Shown here: one piece after another, positions 13,801 through 25,000 of the stretch
How positions within the stretch are numbered: the stretch's first letter is position 1
Layout of the letters: each line of letters begins with the position of its first letter
NCBI GenBank assembly: GCA_012845835.1
Contig: JABAKD010000019.1
Span: 14,371,420-14,435,419 of the forward strand
Direction: 5' to 3'
Source: Undaria pinnatifida
Lineage: Eukaryota; Sar; Phaeophyceae; Laminariales; Alariaceae
Length of the DNA: 64,000 bases
Program-made: the position numbers and the translations under genes
Notes under the pieces: model-generated
Told to the model about the DNA's origin: nothing
The model's database searches: none
What the model saw: the letters and a program-made list of their open reading frames with translations, nothing else

Positions 13801-14991
13801 CCCTCCCAGTGCTTCTTCTTCTCCTGCGTTCGTCCTTGACTGCGCCTGCAGGGTGTTGGACGGATTGGTGGCCGTGCAGTCATCATAACATCATAAATAT
13901 GCTAATGCCTTGTGAAATCGTCCTTCACAAGGCCTCAGCTTCGCCTGTGATTCCATCCCACCTGTTCTCACATCCCTCGGTACGTATCTGCTCCGTACCT
14001 GTCCTTCCACGGTGTTTCCAACGCTCCTGGTCCCACCTCTCGATCGCGCCTGCAGAGTGTTCGACGGATCGCTGGCCACTCTCTTCGACGCGAGGTTGAA
14101 CCACGGCACCTGTCTCAAGGACAAGTACTTCCGGTGCAGGAACAACAACGACATCGTGCCGCGCATGGTGCCCCCGCCCTACCATCACGTCGGGACCGAG
14201 ATCTACCTCGACAGATTGTAAGCACAAGTTATTTCGAGTGACTTTATTTTGTGTATCCTTCCACGCGCACTCGACTAAACAACGACGACGTCCGGCGATT
14301 TCCCGCGCACCGCCGCAACGGATGGCCGCACAACCTACAGTCCGTCGTCAAGAATACCGACGAGGGGTAGGTTTATTTTTGACACGACCTGCACCGGTGC
14401 AATAAAAAGCTCAGTCGCGTTTGTTTTCGGCCGCGACTGGGCTCGATGAAGGAATACAGACCTTCTACTTCGTCTTCCTGCTTGAAAGGTGTGCCGGCCG
14501 CCCGAATTTAGTCGCCGTGAGTACCCATGACACATATGCTTCGCCTCTTGTTTTTCGTCGTTGCACGGCTCCAGGTTCGCCTAGTAGGGCCGCCACGTTA
14601 AACGCTCCAAGCACGTGTGCTCTTCGGGACTTCACCCGCCTTGTCATTTATTACTATTATGCATAAAGACACACTGCGGCAGAGGGGCACCAACCATTGT
14701 TGTTTCTAGTAATACTGCTCACTTGGGGGGGGTCTATACCATATTACTATTACTAAATATACTACGATACTCTAATATTTATAATACTAAAACATTGTAA
14801 TACTAGTGTGAAGGAGTCGTGGTGCCGGATGTTGGGAGGGAATGGACGCAGGGGTATCAGCTTCGCTTGGAGACAGCACCGGTTCTTCTTTGATGATTTC
14901 TTATGCCGACACTCTATTACACTAGTCTATATTACAATTACTACTACTGCTACTACTACTACTACTACTACTGCTACTACTACTACTACTA

Positions 14992-15023
<32 letters not shown>

Positions 15024-15171
15024 TTTACTACTATTAATACTACCACCACTACTACTACTACTACTACTACTGCTACTGCTACTGCTACTACTACCACTAC
15101 TACTACTACTACTAATACTAGTACTACTACTACTACTACTACAACTACTACTACTACTGCTACTGCTACTG

Positions 15172-15217
<46 letters not shown>

Positions 15218-15282
15218 CACTACTACTACTGCTACTACTACTACTACTACTACTACTACTGCTACTACTACTACTACTACTT

Positions 15283-15341
<59 letters not shown>

Positions 15342-15794
15342 TTTACTACTATTAATACTACCACCACTACTACTACTACTACTGCTACTGCTACTGCTAC
15401 TACTACCACTACTACTACTACTAATACTAGTACTACTACTACTGCTACTACTACTGCTACTACTACTACTACTACTACTACTGCTGCTACTACTACTACT
15501 ACTACTAGTACTACTACTACTACCACTACTACTACTACTACTACTACTTTTACTACTATTAATACTACCACCACTACTACTACTACTACTACTACTGCTA
15601 CTGCTACTGCTACTACTACCACTACTACTACTACTAATACTAGTACTACTACTACTACCACTACTATTACTACTACTACTACTACTTTTACTACTATTAA
15701 TACTATTAATACTACCACCACTACTACTACTACTACTGCTACTGCTACTACTACTACTACTAGTACTACTACTACTACTAATACTAGTACTACT

Positions 15795-15831
<37 letters not shown>

Positions 15832-15868
15832 CTACTACTGCTACTACTACTACTACCTCTAATACTAG

Positions 15869-15903
<35 letters not shown>

Positions 15904-16078
15904 TTAATACTATTAATACTACCACCACTACTACTACTACTACTGCTACTGCTACTGCTACTACTACCACTACTACTACTACTAATACTAGTACTACTAC
16001 TACCACTACTACTACTACTTTTACTACTATTGATACTATTAATACTACCACCACTACTACTACTACTACTGCTACTGG

Positions 16079-16115
<37 letters not shown>

Positions 16116-16117
16116 GG

Positions 16118-16157
<40 letters not shown>

Positions 16158-19100
16158 GCTACTACTAATACTAGTACTACTACTACTACTACGACTACTA
16201 CTGCTACTACTACTGCTACTACTACCACTACTACTACCACTACTAATACTAGTACTACTACTACCACTACTACTACTACTTTTACTACTATTAATACTAC
16301 CACTACTACTACTACTACTACTGCTACTGCTACTGCTACTACTACTACTACTAGTACTACTACTACTACTACTATTAATACTACTACTACTACCAATATG
16401 TGTAGTACCTCACCCAAAAAATAAAAAGATCGACAAAATGTATAGTCTATCGCTACACGATGAAAACTCCCATGGCCCCTAGTCTATGCATACAACTAAA
16501 TTTACATGTATTAGTGTCGATCGATTTTCGGACGAATTTGGGTTAGGCCGTTTCTTATAGCATTGGATTCTCATCTTCGATTCCGCCAGAATCCGATTCG
16601 GCAAAATTCGGGCGGAGAAGAAAGCCCGACCTTTCTTATAGCGAACGGATTTTGTCAGACGGATTTCAGCAGGACTGTCATTTTTTTTTTAAAACAGCGC
16701 GCGCAAAACCCAACACCACACAGCAGCAGCAGCAGCAGCAGCACACAGCAGACCGATACAGACATACAGACGCAGCGCAGAGGCAGCAGACCACACGCAG
16801 CAGACCACACAGACGTTGCAAACATGCCGGACCAAGAGGCACCAGAGTCGCTGTTGCTAAGCTACAACAGCCTGGCGGAAGCAGCTATAGAGCATTTTGC
16901 AGAGTGCTGTGTTGGAGGCATGACACAGAAGCAGATACTCATGCAGCTCCTCCAGCTCCTGCCACCAACCCGACTTTGTGTAGTCTTTGCGAGGGTGCAC
17001 ACGCCGCCTCTTGACAGCCCTTGACATCTCATCGTCCTCTGTGTCGGGCTGTAGCTCGTTTTCGTAGTCTTGTAAGATGAGGTCCCAGGTGGCGACACTA
17101 CGCTGCTGCTGCAGATGGAAGGCAGCTAGCGTGGTGGCAAAGACAGCAGAAATGTCCACCAGCTTTTTCTCTCGCTGTCGCGGCCATTTGATGGTGCACC
17201 ACGCGTCCCGAGGGCAAGCCAAGTTCGTAGGCTAGCCCACGGGCGACGCCCAGCAGCCCTAACAGCGCCGGCACTGCAGCACGCATGTGGGGTAGCCCGA
17301 TGTGTGTGTGTGTGTGCGCGCGCGCGCGGCGCAACCAGAGAGTTTCAAATAATCCGAGACAGAAATCCGGGTTGGGCAGCGTCTCGGATTTTGGTCAGGA
17401 ATCCGAGTGGCCGCAACTCGAAAAGCTGAAATCGGATTTTTCCGAATTGGATTGTGCCAAAATCCGTGTCTATAAGAAGGCGGAAATGGGCTCAAATCGG
17501 ATTCTGGCGGAATCGAAGATGAGAATCCAATGCTATAAGAAACGGCCTTAGGGAGTGTTTAAAGTCATTCAGAAAACGATGCTGCCCGAAACAAAAGTGC
17601 TACCTCAATCGCAACACGCGTCCAGACTCGAAATGATTGAGAAGGGGCAGTCCATACTGCTTCTTTCCCTACGTTCGTCCCGTCAACGGGGACTTTTTTT
17701 TTTTTACACCGACATTTTTTTATTTGTTACCCGTTTCAGCTCCGAGACAGTTTCCTTCCGCTTTGCCCATACCCCCCCAAACAGTCCTAACGGGTTCCTG
17801 TTATGCGAAACAAAATAAATAAAAATAACTTTCCCGCCCCTCGTCATTTTTGTTATTCCCGGATCCTTGCTCTACGCGTTCCTTAGCGGCGCTGTGGGGA
17901 CTACAAGCTGGACAGACCGGCTTTTAGGGCGGCTTAGTGCGTACCTACGACTATCTCTTGTGGACGGCGTGAACGACCACTCTGCCTCGGAGTACGTCAG
18001 ACACTTCAAACAGAACGTGATCAACTCCAAGATGTCGCTTTTCGACAAGACCAGGAGCGTGGTAGAGGATGCCGCACAAAAGGTGACTTTTTGCAATCTT
18101 CCTACTTGGCTTTGTTGTTGATCGCATAAGATGAGATGAAATGAGATGAGGCAAGATGATATACGATATGGCGAGTTGAGATGATAACAAGAAAAGATTA
18201 AATGAGATGCGATGAGATTAGATGAGATTAGATGAAATGAGATGAGATGAGATGAGGTGAGATGAGCTTAGCTGAGCTTAGCTGAGCTTAGATGAGATGA
18301 GATGATATGATATGAGATGAGATGAGACGATATGAGACGAGACGAGATGGGATGAGATGACTGACGCCTTTGCTATGACAGAGGGTGCGCCCTTTTTTTC
18401 CGGCGCTTCTCGCGCGCGTGAGGAGCACTTTTAAACTATGCCTGCGGTGTCCGGGGGGTCACTTTTTTCGGCGGGGGCGGGGTGCGGGAGTTCGGGGTCA
18501 CTCTTGCGAGTAATCCCTCTCTTTTCCTGAAGTCAAAGAAAAACTTGTTCTGCTTACACTTTGCGTTATGAATCCGCACTGAATTCGTAAGCTTCGCTGC
18601 GCTGAAAACAATTTCCCAAACTTCTTTTATCTACTGCGAGTATGAGGCACAGAGTTACTCCTGCGAGTGGCTCCAACCCGGTGGAAAAACTCGGGTTGTC
18701 CCCCCGTTGCGGTCACGTTTCCACCCCTACCTTGACCTTGTGGTCAAGTTTTTCCCCCTACATTGACCTTGTTGTCAGTTCCTCCCCCCTACCTTAACCG
18801 TTTTGTCACCTTCCCCCCCCTACCTTAACCTTGCGGTCAAGTTTCCCACTAAACCCTCTTTCGGGAATAACTAGAAAGCTACCCGACTAGCGGTCAATGC
18901 CATGGCCTACGTATTCAATGAAAAACGAGCGCAAAAACAAAAACAAAAACTGGACTAGTTGGCTTTCAGGAGCCTTGTTGCACTGGAAACTTTTGCAGCC
19001 GAAAAACGTGCTGTTAATACCTCTATCGTAGCATCCGCGGTTTTCTCGACTTCTCGCATCACTCATTTTCTACCCAGGCCGACATGGATCGGGTGGATAG

Positions 19101-19832
19101 GCGATGTGTTGGTGGTGGTTTTTTGCCACGCTAAATCGGGCGGCCGTTGACTTATTACAAGATGCTCAATACGCAAGATCTACGATAGATTCAAAATGCT
19201 CAATTTTCCAATTCTTTGCTAGCCATTTTGGTACTGATGACTACCGCATGCTGCCCCATGATATGATACGGTGTACTCGAACCGGGTTTGCTAGGCATCT
19301 GTCGGGTGGAGGAAACGGTCCTTCCGTTTGAAGCTGCGTGTTTGGGGAGGCTGTCGACGACGCTAGCCTTGCAATAACACCGCGGCGCGGATAAACGGCT
19401 TCAACTGCAAGATTGCTGTCTTCTTGGTGCTCGTATCCGCGCGCGGTGTCCTGCTGTAGTAGCTGTGGCACGGAGCTTAACCAGGATTTCCTTAGTCGCC
19501 AGTAGTAGCTACTAGTGTGTACCGCCCCTCTCGTACGACAGAATGTACTGGTGATCTCACCCCGCCCTCCCCCCCCCAATGTATTGCCCAACACACCCTG
19601 CATATACAACGTATCAGGAAATAAAATGCTCGCACTGCGTGTAACGTGTTATTATATGCGCGCGTTCCCTATTTGTTTGGTAATGACGATGGAGCAGGTG
19701 GTCCCCCTTGACGTTCAGAAGATGGAGCAACAAGAAAACGAAATCGAGGCCGCCAAGCAGGCAGCCTTGAAGGCATCAATGGCGGCTTACCAACCCCCCT
19801 CCGACCTCCCCGACTATGGGGCGGAGACGTGA
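7825..19832 (+). CDS. Class-3 lipase, copy A (7 exons seen; first exon not found)
   Basis: Predicted triacylglycerol-lipase-like alpha/beta hydrolase of the Lipase_3 type, expected to hydrolyse acyl esters. Exons by GT-AG sites and conserved phase: 7825-7903, 9777-9944, 10620-10820, 11817-12025, 14056-14217, 17887-18082, 19698-19832 (stop TGA). The spliced frame stays open. Motifs: VFRGT followed by DWATNL (exon 10620), VHM-GFDEG across the next junction, nucleophile elbow ITGHSLGGALATVAAARLAF, GSPR, then NNNDIVP (catalytic Asp) and HHVGTEIYL (catalytic His). The last exon encodes a charged Gln/Glu/Ala helix ending DLPDYGAET. An ATG exon like those of copies B and C should lie upstream and supply two bases of the first codon, but none is recognisable. 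Introns carry echo exons, an ACT array and a Harbinger element. The exon set is intact, so the gene is probably functional; substrate and location are unknown. Confidence 0.9.
8920..9776. repeat. Degenerate tandem array with exon echoes, lipase A intron
   Basis: Units carrying a GCTACGCTTAAAAC-like motif recur at about 8952, 9183, 9238, 9370, 9645 and 9673. Interleaved are three degenerate partial copies of the start of the exon at 9777: near 9075 (AAGCCGGACGTTGAG), at 9409-9465 (CAGGTGGCTCTGAAGCC) and at 9572-9645 (CAGGTCAAGCTGAAACC). Two of these retain a CAG acceptor. Confidence 0.65.
11583..11612. repeat. Telomere-like CCCTAA tract
   Basis: Four CCCTAA-type units plus one variant, in an intron of lipase A. 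An interstitial tract, not a chromosome end. Confidence 0.85.
12829..12875 (+). pseudogene. Echo of lipase exon end with its splice donor
   Basis: A 42-bp stretch at about 95% identity to the end of the GHSLGG exon at 11984-12030, still encoding NIAGLYTIGSPR and followed by the same GGTACAGT donor. It sits about 850 bp downstream in the next intron. Confidence 0.75.
13056..13252. repeat. Tandem dimer of about 118 bp
   Basis: Two units sharing GCCCTAGCGCGGTACTGCCC / ACCCTAGCGCGGCACATCCC and GGGTGCGTTTTTGT / GGGTGCGTTTTTTT, in a lipase A intron. Confidence 0.6.
13777..13890 (+). pseudogene. Echo of the Asp/His exon start with acceptor
   Basis: GCGCCTGCAGGGTGTTGGACGG at 13842 onward repeats the acceptor and first bases of the exon at 14056 (GCGCCTGCAGAGTGTTCGACGG). 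Weaker similarity extends upstream. The coding frame is lost after about 45 bp. Confidence 0.65.
14936..16395. repeat. ACT-triplet array with higher-order pattern
   Basis: About 1.46 kb of (ACT)n/(AGT)n with recurring variant blocks. The landmark ATTAATACTACCA occurs near 15032, 15351, 15558, 15706, 15911, 16038 and 16289, usually preceded by ACTTTTACT and followed by clusters of GCT and then TAATACTAGT. Triplet periodicity keeps all frames open for long stretches, which is an artefact. It lies inside a lipase A intron. Confidence 0.95.
16722..16745. repeat. CAG microsatellite in the Harbinger element
   Basis: About seven CAG units within the element's internal region. Confidence 0.85.
16857..17222 (-). 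CDS. Truncated ORF in Harbinger element, possible transposase N-terminus
   Basis: A 121-residue ORF. An acidic segment (QPDTEDDEM) precedes a basic stretch KRRRVHPRKDYTKSGWWQ, which resembles the region ahead of the nuclease domain in PIF/Harbinger transposases. No DDE catalytic motif follows; the frame ends after ...SCFRQAVVA. Most likely the N-terminal remnant of a transposase left by internal deletion. The assignment rests mainly on the host element and is tentative. Confidence 0.4.
   Translation of the reverse strand: MACPRDAWCTIKWPRQREKKLVDISAVFATTLAAFHLQQQRSVATWDLILQDYENELQPDTEDDEMSRAVKRRRVHPRKDYTKSGWWQELEELHEYLLLCHASNTALCKMLYSCFRQAVVA
17296..17329. repeat. GT/GC dinucleotide tract
   Basis: Alternating TG then CG dinucleotides inside the Harbinger element, a potential Z-DNA former. 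Confidence 0.85.
18126..18360. repeat. ATGAG pentamer satellite
   Basis: About 235 bp of (GATGA)n with AGCTT and GATAT variants, starting about 45 bp after the donor of the lipase A exon ending at 18082. Confidence 0.9.
18497..18670. mobile_element. MITE family 2, copy 2
   Basis: Ends GTCACTCTTGCGAGTAAT and, reversed, GCCACTCGCAGGAGTAACTC. The interior shares TGAATCCGCA and TACTGCGAGTATGAGGCACAG-like sequence with the 24.8 kb copy. It lies in the last intron of lipase A, about 130 bp after an ATGAG array. Confidence 0.55.
18890..19035 (+). mobile_element. MITE family 1, 3' fragment
   Basis: Contains CCATGGCCTACGTATTCAA, a degraded core, and a good right end TACCTCTATCGTAGCAT. It lies in the last intron of lipase A. 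Confidence 0.5.
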
Positions 19833-22064
19833 CACCATCCTCGTCCTGACAGGACAGACAGCATGAGCACTGCGGATCAATGGTAAAGTCCAAGTTCCGA
19901 TAGGACAGGTAAGATGGTGCAGAGTAGTGATGCGCTATAATTCCCGCATCACTAACAGCATGATCCGGAGGAGGCGTTACTAGACCGGATGACTACAAGT
20001 CGAAAAGAGCTGAGCAGTGACGAAAAACGCCGATTGCCGAGAGACAGAATGGAGAGGAGCAATGAAGGGTTTTAGTTTAGGCAGGACTAACAGCATGGTG
20101 CGGAGGCGAGACAAAGACTATACGCCGATGCCGACAGGGTGAGCAGCGTGGTGAGGAGACGCAGTAGCTACGCTGACAGCGCAGATAGGCACGCCGTCAG
20201 CCTTGTGCTCTAACGCCAGTTGTGCTCTGGGAGTTCGAGCGCAGAGAAGGTGTGCGATTCCTTACTGCAAATGTCAACCCTCTATTAGCATCAAATTTTA
20301 CCCACGAAAATCGGCGCAAGCTGCTTGTATTTAGTGTGCGACCTTTTTTGTAGCATCACTAAAAGGAGGCTACGCGAAGGTCTCAAGGTCGAAATGTGTC
20401 AATTTTAAATCGTGTTGAGAGTAGCCGTGCATCGCCGGATTCTTGGTCCGGGAATTGGTACGTACCTGAAAACGATCACCCCAGCCACGTGGTCAGCATA
20501 CCATCCATTCTATTATAACTTGGAACACCTAGGGAAAAGCAGGTCAACACATTGGTGCTAGCGCTGCAGAAGGGAAAATTAGGAGAGCAGCAAGAAATGG
20601 CTAGCGAAAGGGGAACTTCAAACGCGGTTGTATGATATGCCGAACGAAACACATGCAGTGTACCGATGTTGTTTCTGGGTTTGTGAAAATGTTCGACGAC
20701 TGTGATCAGACACGCGCTGTATTCGGTTAAACTGTAGTATATGTGGTTTGTTGAAATAACGGATGTATGTCAAGACCTGTGGGTCTGGGTTGGAACAAGA
20801 GGCCGCGGGTTCCATGCACATCGTAAATGTGACTGCCAAAGTGGTGTTAATAGAAAATAGGCAGGGGTTTGGTTGAAGGGAGACGACGTGTCACGTCGAA
20901 CAGTTCATTTTACGAGTTATATAGTGGCATCCAAAATTTTGCAGTTCGTCTACGCACGGGGAGTTAGTTGACCACGAATTCAGCTACACATACAGAGTGT
21001 TTGCCGTGAGCTTTTGTGTCCCAGCGTTTTTGCTGGGGCGTGCACTTGTGATACCGTGTTTAAAGTGTTTTAGGAAGCGGCAGATTTACAAGCAGAGCAC
21101 AGCAGGAGTGCTGGTTTGCTCGGCATTGTTATGCAGTGGTGGTAGAAGAAGCACACTTCATGGGGTACATACATCACACAGCTTTTGTCTATTCCACGAT
21201 GTACACAACCGATCGGGATTTAGGTTTCCATATAGTAAGGACTACTGTAGTAGACGCGCACTTCATGGAGTTGATCACAGCGCCCACAGGGCTTTTCATG
21301 TGTTGTGGTGTACACATTACGACCGGGTTTAGGTTGCTATCGATGTTAGTTGTTGAGCGCAGGCGTACCATAGCACACAAAGAAAGGTAATACGATCTTG
21401 GCGGGCTCGACTCACTTCGAGAGCGTGCTGGTTTACGTGCAGTTATTAAGGTAGTTTTACGTGTCGAGGAGCGGAATGGCTAGTGAGAAATAGGAGTACG
21501 GGAGATCGCGATGCCCCGGTGCGCACATCTAGCTTAGCGTGGTGTCGTGGATCAGGAATGAGTCTGTGTGTCGATTGCCCAGGTACAGCTAGACGTCGAC
21601 CGTTCCGTACTGATATCAGCGGGCTTTGCTGCTGCTAGTCGAATTGCGTTTAGGGTGCAACACTGATTACATTGAAGGGAAGGCGGCGTTGTTGGAGTAC
21701 TTGGTGGCATGGCCTATCCCAACACCGACTCGCGGTGAAGGTATAGCGACATCGTGTGGTGGCGATACAGGATGGTAGGTATGGCCTGGAGAACCGCGAC
21801 AGACACACTGTGATTGGATACGCGTTTGCCTTGTGACCTCATGTAGCCGTAGTGATGGTGTGCTTGTGACTGTGGCTAATGGAGCAGGAACGAGAAGCGC
21901 TCTACGGAAGAGGCTTAGTGTTACAAACTTCCGTGGACTCTGCACGATAGCGGTGGAAATCGTTTGTTTTCTGAGGCCTCTCACATGGGGAGCCATGTAT
22001 CAAATACCTTACAGAAAATAAGCAGGGTTTCGAGCAAAATATAAGTGCAGTCATTGTGATGACC
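19833..22064. other. Downstream of lipase A, no supported gene
   Basis: Four degenerate repeats of an ACAGCATGGTGCGGAGGCGA type lie between 19855 and 20165, just after the stop codon. Beyond them is only the 105-bp dimer at 21.1 kb. Confidence 0.5.
21127..21345. repeat. Tandem dimer of about 105 bp
   Basis: Two units sharing GCACACTTCATGG / GCGCACTTCATGG at the start and ACCGATCGGGATTTAGGTT / ACCGGGTTTAGGTT at the end. Confidence 0.6.
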
Positions 22065-22200
22065 AAACCCATGACCTTAGGTATACCTGAATATGGCACT
22101 ATCGCAAAACAAGAAAATGGCGTGTTTCCGACGATTTAGGGTTAAGGAGGCCCATTGTTCAGAAACAGATTTTTCCGATAGCTTTGCCTCCATCGTAACG
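22065..22200 (+). mobile_element. MITE family 1, 3' half
   Basis: Right half only: AAAATGGCGTGTTTCCGACG, GGGTTAAGGAGGCC, a TTCAGAAACAGA stretch and CCTCCATCGTAACG at the end. Confidence 0.6.
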
Positions 22201-23169
22201 CCCTTCGTGGGATGCAGTTTCCTGGCGATGCTCGAAAAGACGACTGTTTCTACTGACGACTCAAGAAATGAGAAGCCAATCAATTTGTCCTTGCTCGTAG
22301 TGGGGCCTTTCATTAGACGCTCGTTGAAATGGGTGAAAACGCGCACCGGCAGGCAGGACCCTACCAGCAGCGTTCAAGAGATAGGTGCTATGTACACTTT
22401 AGCCGGAGATGGGCTCGTACAGATGGGCCCGTCGCCACCGAGCGTTCCGTTTTAGTGGGCGGGGGTGCGTGCAAGGGGATATGTGGAAGGCATTGTTCCC
22501 CCCTTCCAATTGGTGTTTCCGTCGGCAACGTTCTTTTGTTAGCCGTCTGTCTGTTCGTCCATTTGGTCCGTACTAGTGTGTGTTCGCCCACATGTCGTTG
22601 GATACAGCGGTGATTTTAGTTACACATTCAACCACCTGCCCTACGCCCGCCCACACCAAGGACACCACAATAAGGAACAGCACGCGAGGTAGATTTTGCT
22701 CCATTGGTGCCAAGAAGATTGAACTGTGTGCCTGGTCCTGCGCTTCGCCAATAGCTCGCCTGAATGCCCATTCCTTTGTGTTTCGTCGTGTTGTAAAAGC
22801 ACGAATGGTTTCATCGTGAGTACCTACCACCTGGTCCGCGCCGAAACAGACGGTGCCGCCTTGGCTTGTACGTGTACTACAAGTAGCCATCTAATATTGG
22901 CACAAACCAAAGAGTTGTTTATTTCACGCAACAGGTGGTACGGTCTGATTCGATAATATAGATCGATGTCACACATGAATCGTTAGCGTAGATATCCACG
23001 CCGCGCCTCATTCCGACACACGACTATGTGACATGCCTAAGAGCACGGGCTGTGCGTACAATGCGTTTGGGCGCGCGGGCGAGCGTGTTGATCGGGCGCG
23101 TATCTTTCGCACGAACAGGCGCGTCGCGACGGGTTTGCAGAAACGCCATCGAGCCGACAAAAAAAAAGC

Positions 23170-23450
23170 TAGGATTTCTGACGGTGACGCATGTATTCGT
23201 TGTTTGCTCGCCGTGCCTCGAGCCGATGTCCCCATCAGTAACCTTGGGCATGTACCCTTGATGCTTCTCGTGCCTCAAAAATAGGTCGCCTTCTCGCCAT
23301 GTAGTCGAAATCCACCGACGCGTTGCCGTGCTGAGGGGAGCCGAGAGAAGATAGCCAATGATTATCGCGACACCGACAAGAACAGGCGGGTTTGTTCGAC
23401 GGAAGGAACTGAAGATGTTCGTTTCGTCAGACAGTGCTGTCAACATGTTG
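23170..23450 (-). pseudogene. Frameshifted relative of the unit 2 ORF
   Basis: Carries HGNASVDFDYMARRRPIFEA in one frame, KHQGYMPKVTDGD in another and LEARRANNEYMRHRQKS in the first again, matching the ORF at 46659-47351 piecewise. Consistent with indels since the duplication. Confidence 0.35.
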
Positions 23451-24639
23451 CCAAAGAGTGAAACTGCTTGCGAAACTAATATAATATACTACCGTGTGTG
23501 CTTTGAGTCTCTCGGCACCGATGCCATCTAACTGTAATAATATCGAGGTCGCTACCAAGGTGCCAACAATAGCAATTTATTTAGAATCGGACCCTGAGTC
23601 AACGAAGGTCTCTGGAGTTTGGATTTATAAACCTAAAAAAACTAGAAACAAACTCGCGTGCACAGGTTTTCTCGAGTGTAGTTAGAAGAGACTACTGAAT
23701 ATGATGGGAATACGATCCACTATGTTTGTCGACGCTGAGACGTTGCCGAACATGTGTGCGTGCGTTCATACGACCACTGCCCAGCGTCCCCGGTGACTCG
23801 ATAGTACGCCGCGGAAACGTTGACGTCGATGTCGTAGGTTCTCGAATAGCTCAAGGGGCAGTTTCTTACACAATTGACAGGGTGAAAGTGCGAGAGCGCG
23901 AGTTGGCAAACCATGGAAGAGCACGTGGGAATGCTGAGCCCGATCCATGAGATTTTAATAACCGTCTGACCCGACCCAACCGGACCCGCTAGATTTCAAA
24001 ACATCTTGACCAGACCCGACCCCAACGGTGAGGTTTTGAAAAGCTCACACGACCCGACCAGCGTCGGGCCATGACCAGGGAGTAGCCCTGGCTACTACAG
24101 TGGGGGGCAACGGCAAGGCACGCCACAATTCGCAGTGAGCGTTGGTGAGTAGATGGCGGCGGCATCTGCCTTCGCCCTCGCTTTAAGGTTATAGTCTATT
24201 GTTTTCCTGAAACGATTCCATACGACGTACAACCTCCGGGCTGGGGCATGGATGGCTGCCGCGTGTGATGACTATACTCCATGAAAACTACACTATGAGA
24301 CTTGTTAAGCAGCACGGTTCCCCTATTCAACGTTTGCTCGAAATCTCGTACACACACGTGCCAAATTCAATTTTATTGCGAAGCATTTACGCTACCTCGT
24401 AGTGCCGGCCCAAACCGTGCCCTACAAGGACGATACACGTCTATCCCCATTGTGAACGCCCTCCCTCTCATCCCCACCCTTATCCCTTACCCCTGAAAAT
24501 CCAGTCATTCAATATGGCACGCATGCCCCCTTACTAACTCCCCATTGATCTGTTCCCGGCAGACGACAGCAGAGACGCACCTTTTGATTATAATGCTATT
24601 AGACTAGTCTATACATGTAAGGAGCGATATACCTTCGCA

Positions 24640-24782
24640 ACCCTTTTTAACCCTTCTCAGCCTTCTTGAGACCTCTCTAACCCTTCTAAGCTCTTATTAA
24701 TCAATCCTTCGTAACACCTTCCGAACGCTTCTAAGCCCTTCCTAACACTTCTCAACCCATCGTAACCGTTCTTAAGACCCAG
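24640..24782. repeat. Degenerate decamer repeats (CCCTTCTTAA-like)
   Basis: Successive copies of a CCCTTCTAAG / CCCTTCCTAA-type decamer; a similar short tract lies at 25255-25315. Confidence 0.7.
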
Positions 24783-24832
24783 ACTATGATGGGGGGGTCC
24801 CTTTTATGGCATTATTTTTCAGGTGGATCGGA

Positions 24833-25000
24833 GTCACTCGCGCGAGTGACACACCCCCTGTTCCATTGCGGTGTTAAGGTTTGTTCGGTGATATTTTAAT
24901 CTAGCGACGTGAATCCGCAACGCAATAATCAGCCATTCTGCGACAAAGCTTATCGTGAAAATTCGCTTCGTCAGCGAGGTACAGAGTCAGTCGTGCGAGT
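24833..25000. mobile_element. MITE family 2, copy 3
   Basis: Begins with the perfect 18-bp palindrome GTCACTCGCGCGAGTGAC, then ACACCCCCTGTTCCAT, and ends GTCAGTCGTGCGAGT, where an ATGAT pentamer array starts at once. Same length class as the other two copies. Confidence 0.65.

Larger units (their letters stand above)
16546..17547. mobile_element. Harbinger-type DNA transposon, internally reduced
   Basis: The two ends are inverted and identical for 53 bp, starting GGCCGTTTCTTATAGC and ending ...AGAATCCGATT. They are flanked by TTA on both sides (16543-16545 and 17548-17550), the 3-bp TWA duplication typical of PIF/Harbinger. Subterminal repeats of TTCTTATAG and CGGATTT occur inside both ends. 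At 1,002 bp it is too short for a full transposase plus the second Harbinger protein; one reduced ORF remains on the - strand. It lies in the intron between the catalytic Asp/His exon and the next exon of lipase A. Identical ends suggest a recent insertion. Confidence 0.8.

Noticed and set aside
14808-16424. 538-residue Thr-rich ORF and its 496-residue Val-rich complement
   Set aside because: Both are direct translations of an ACT-triplet array, where no stop arises in most frames; no non-repeat domain is attached.
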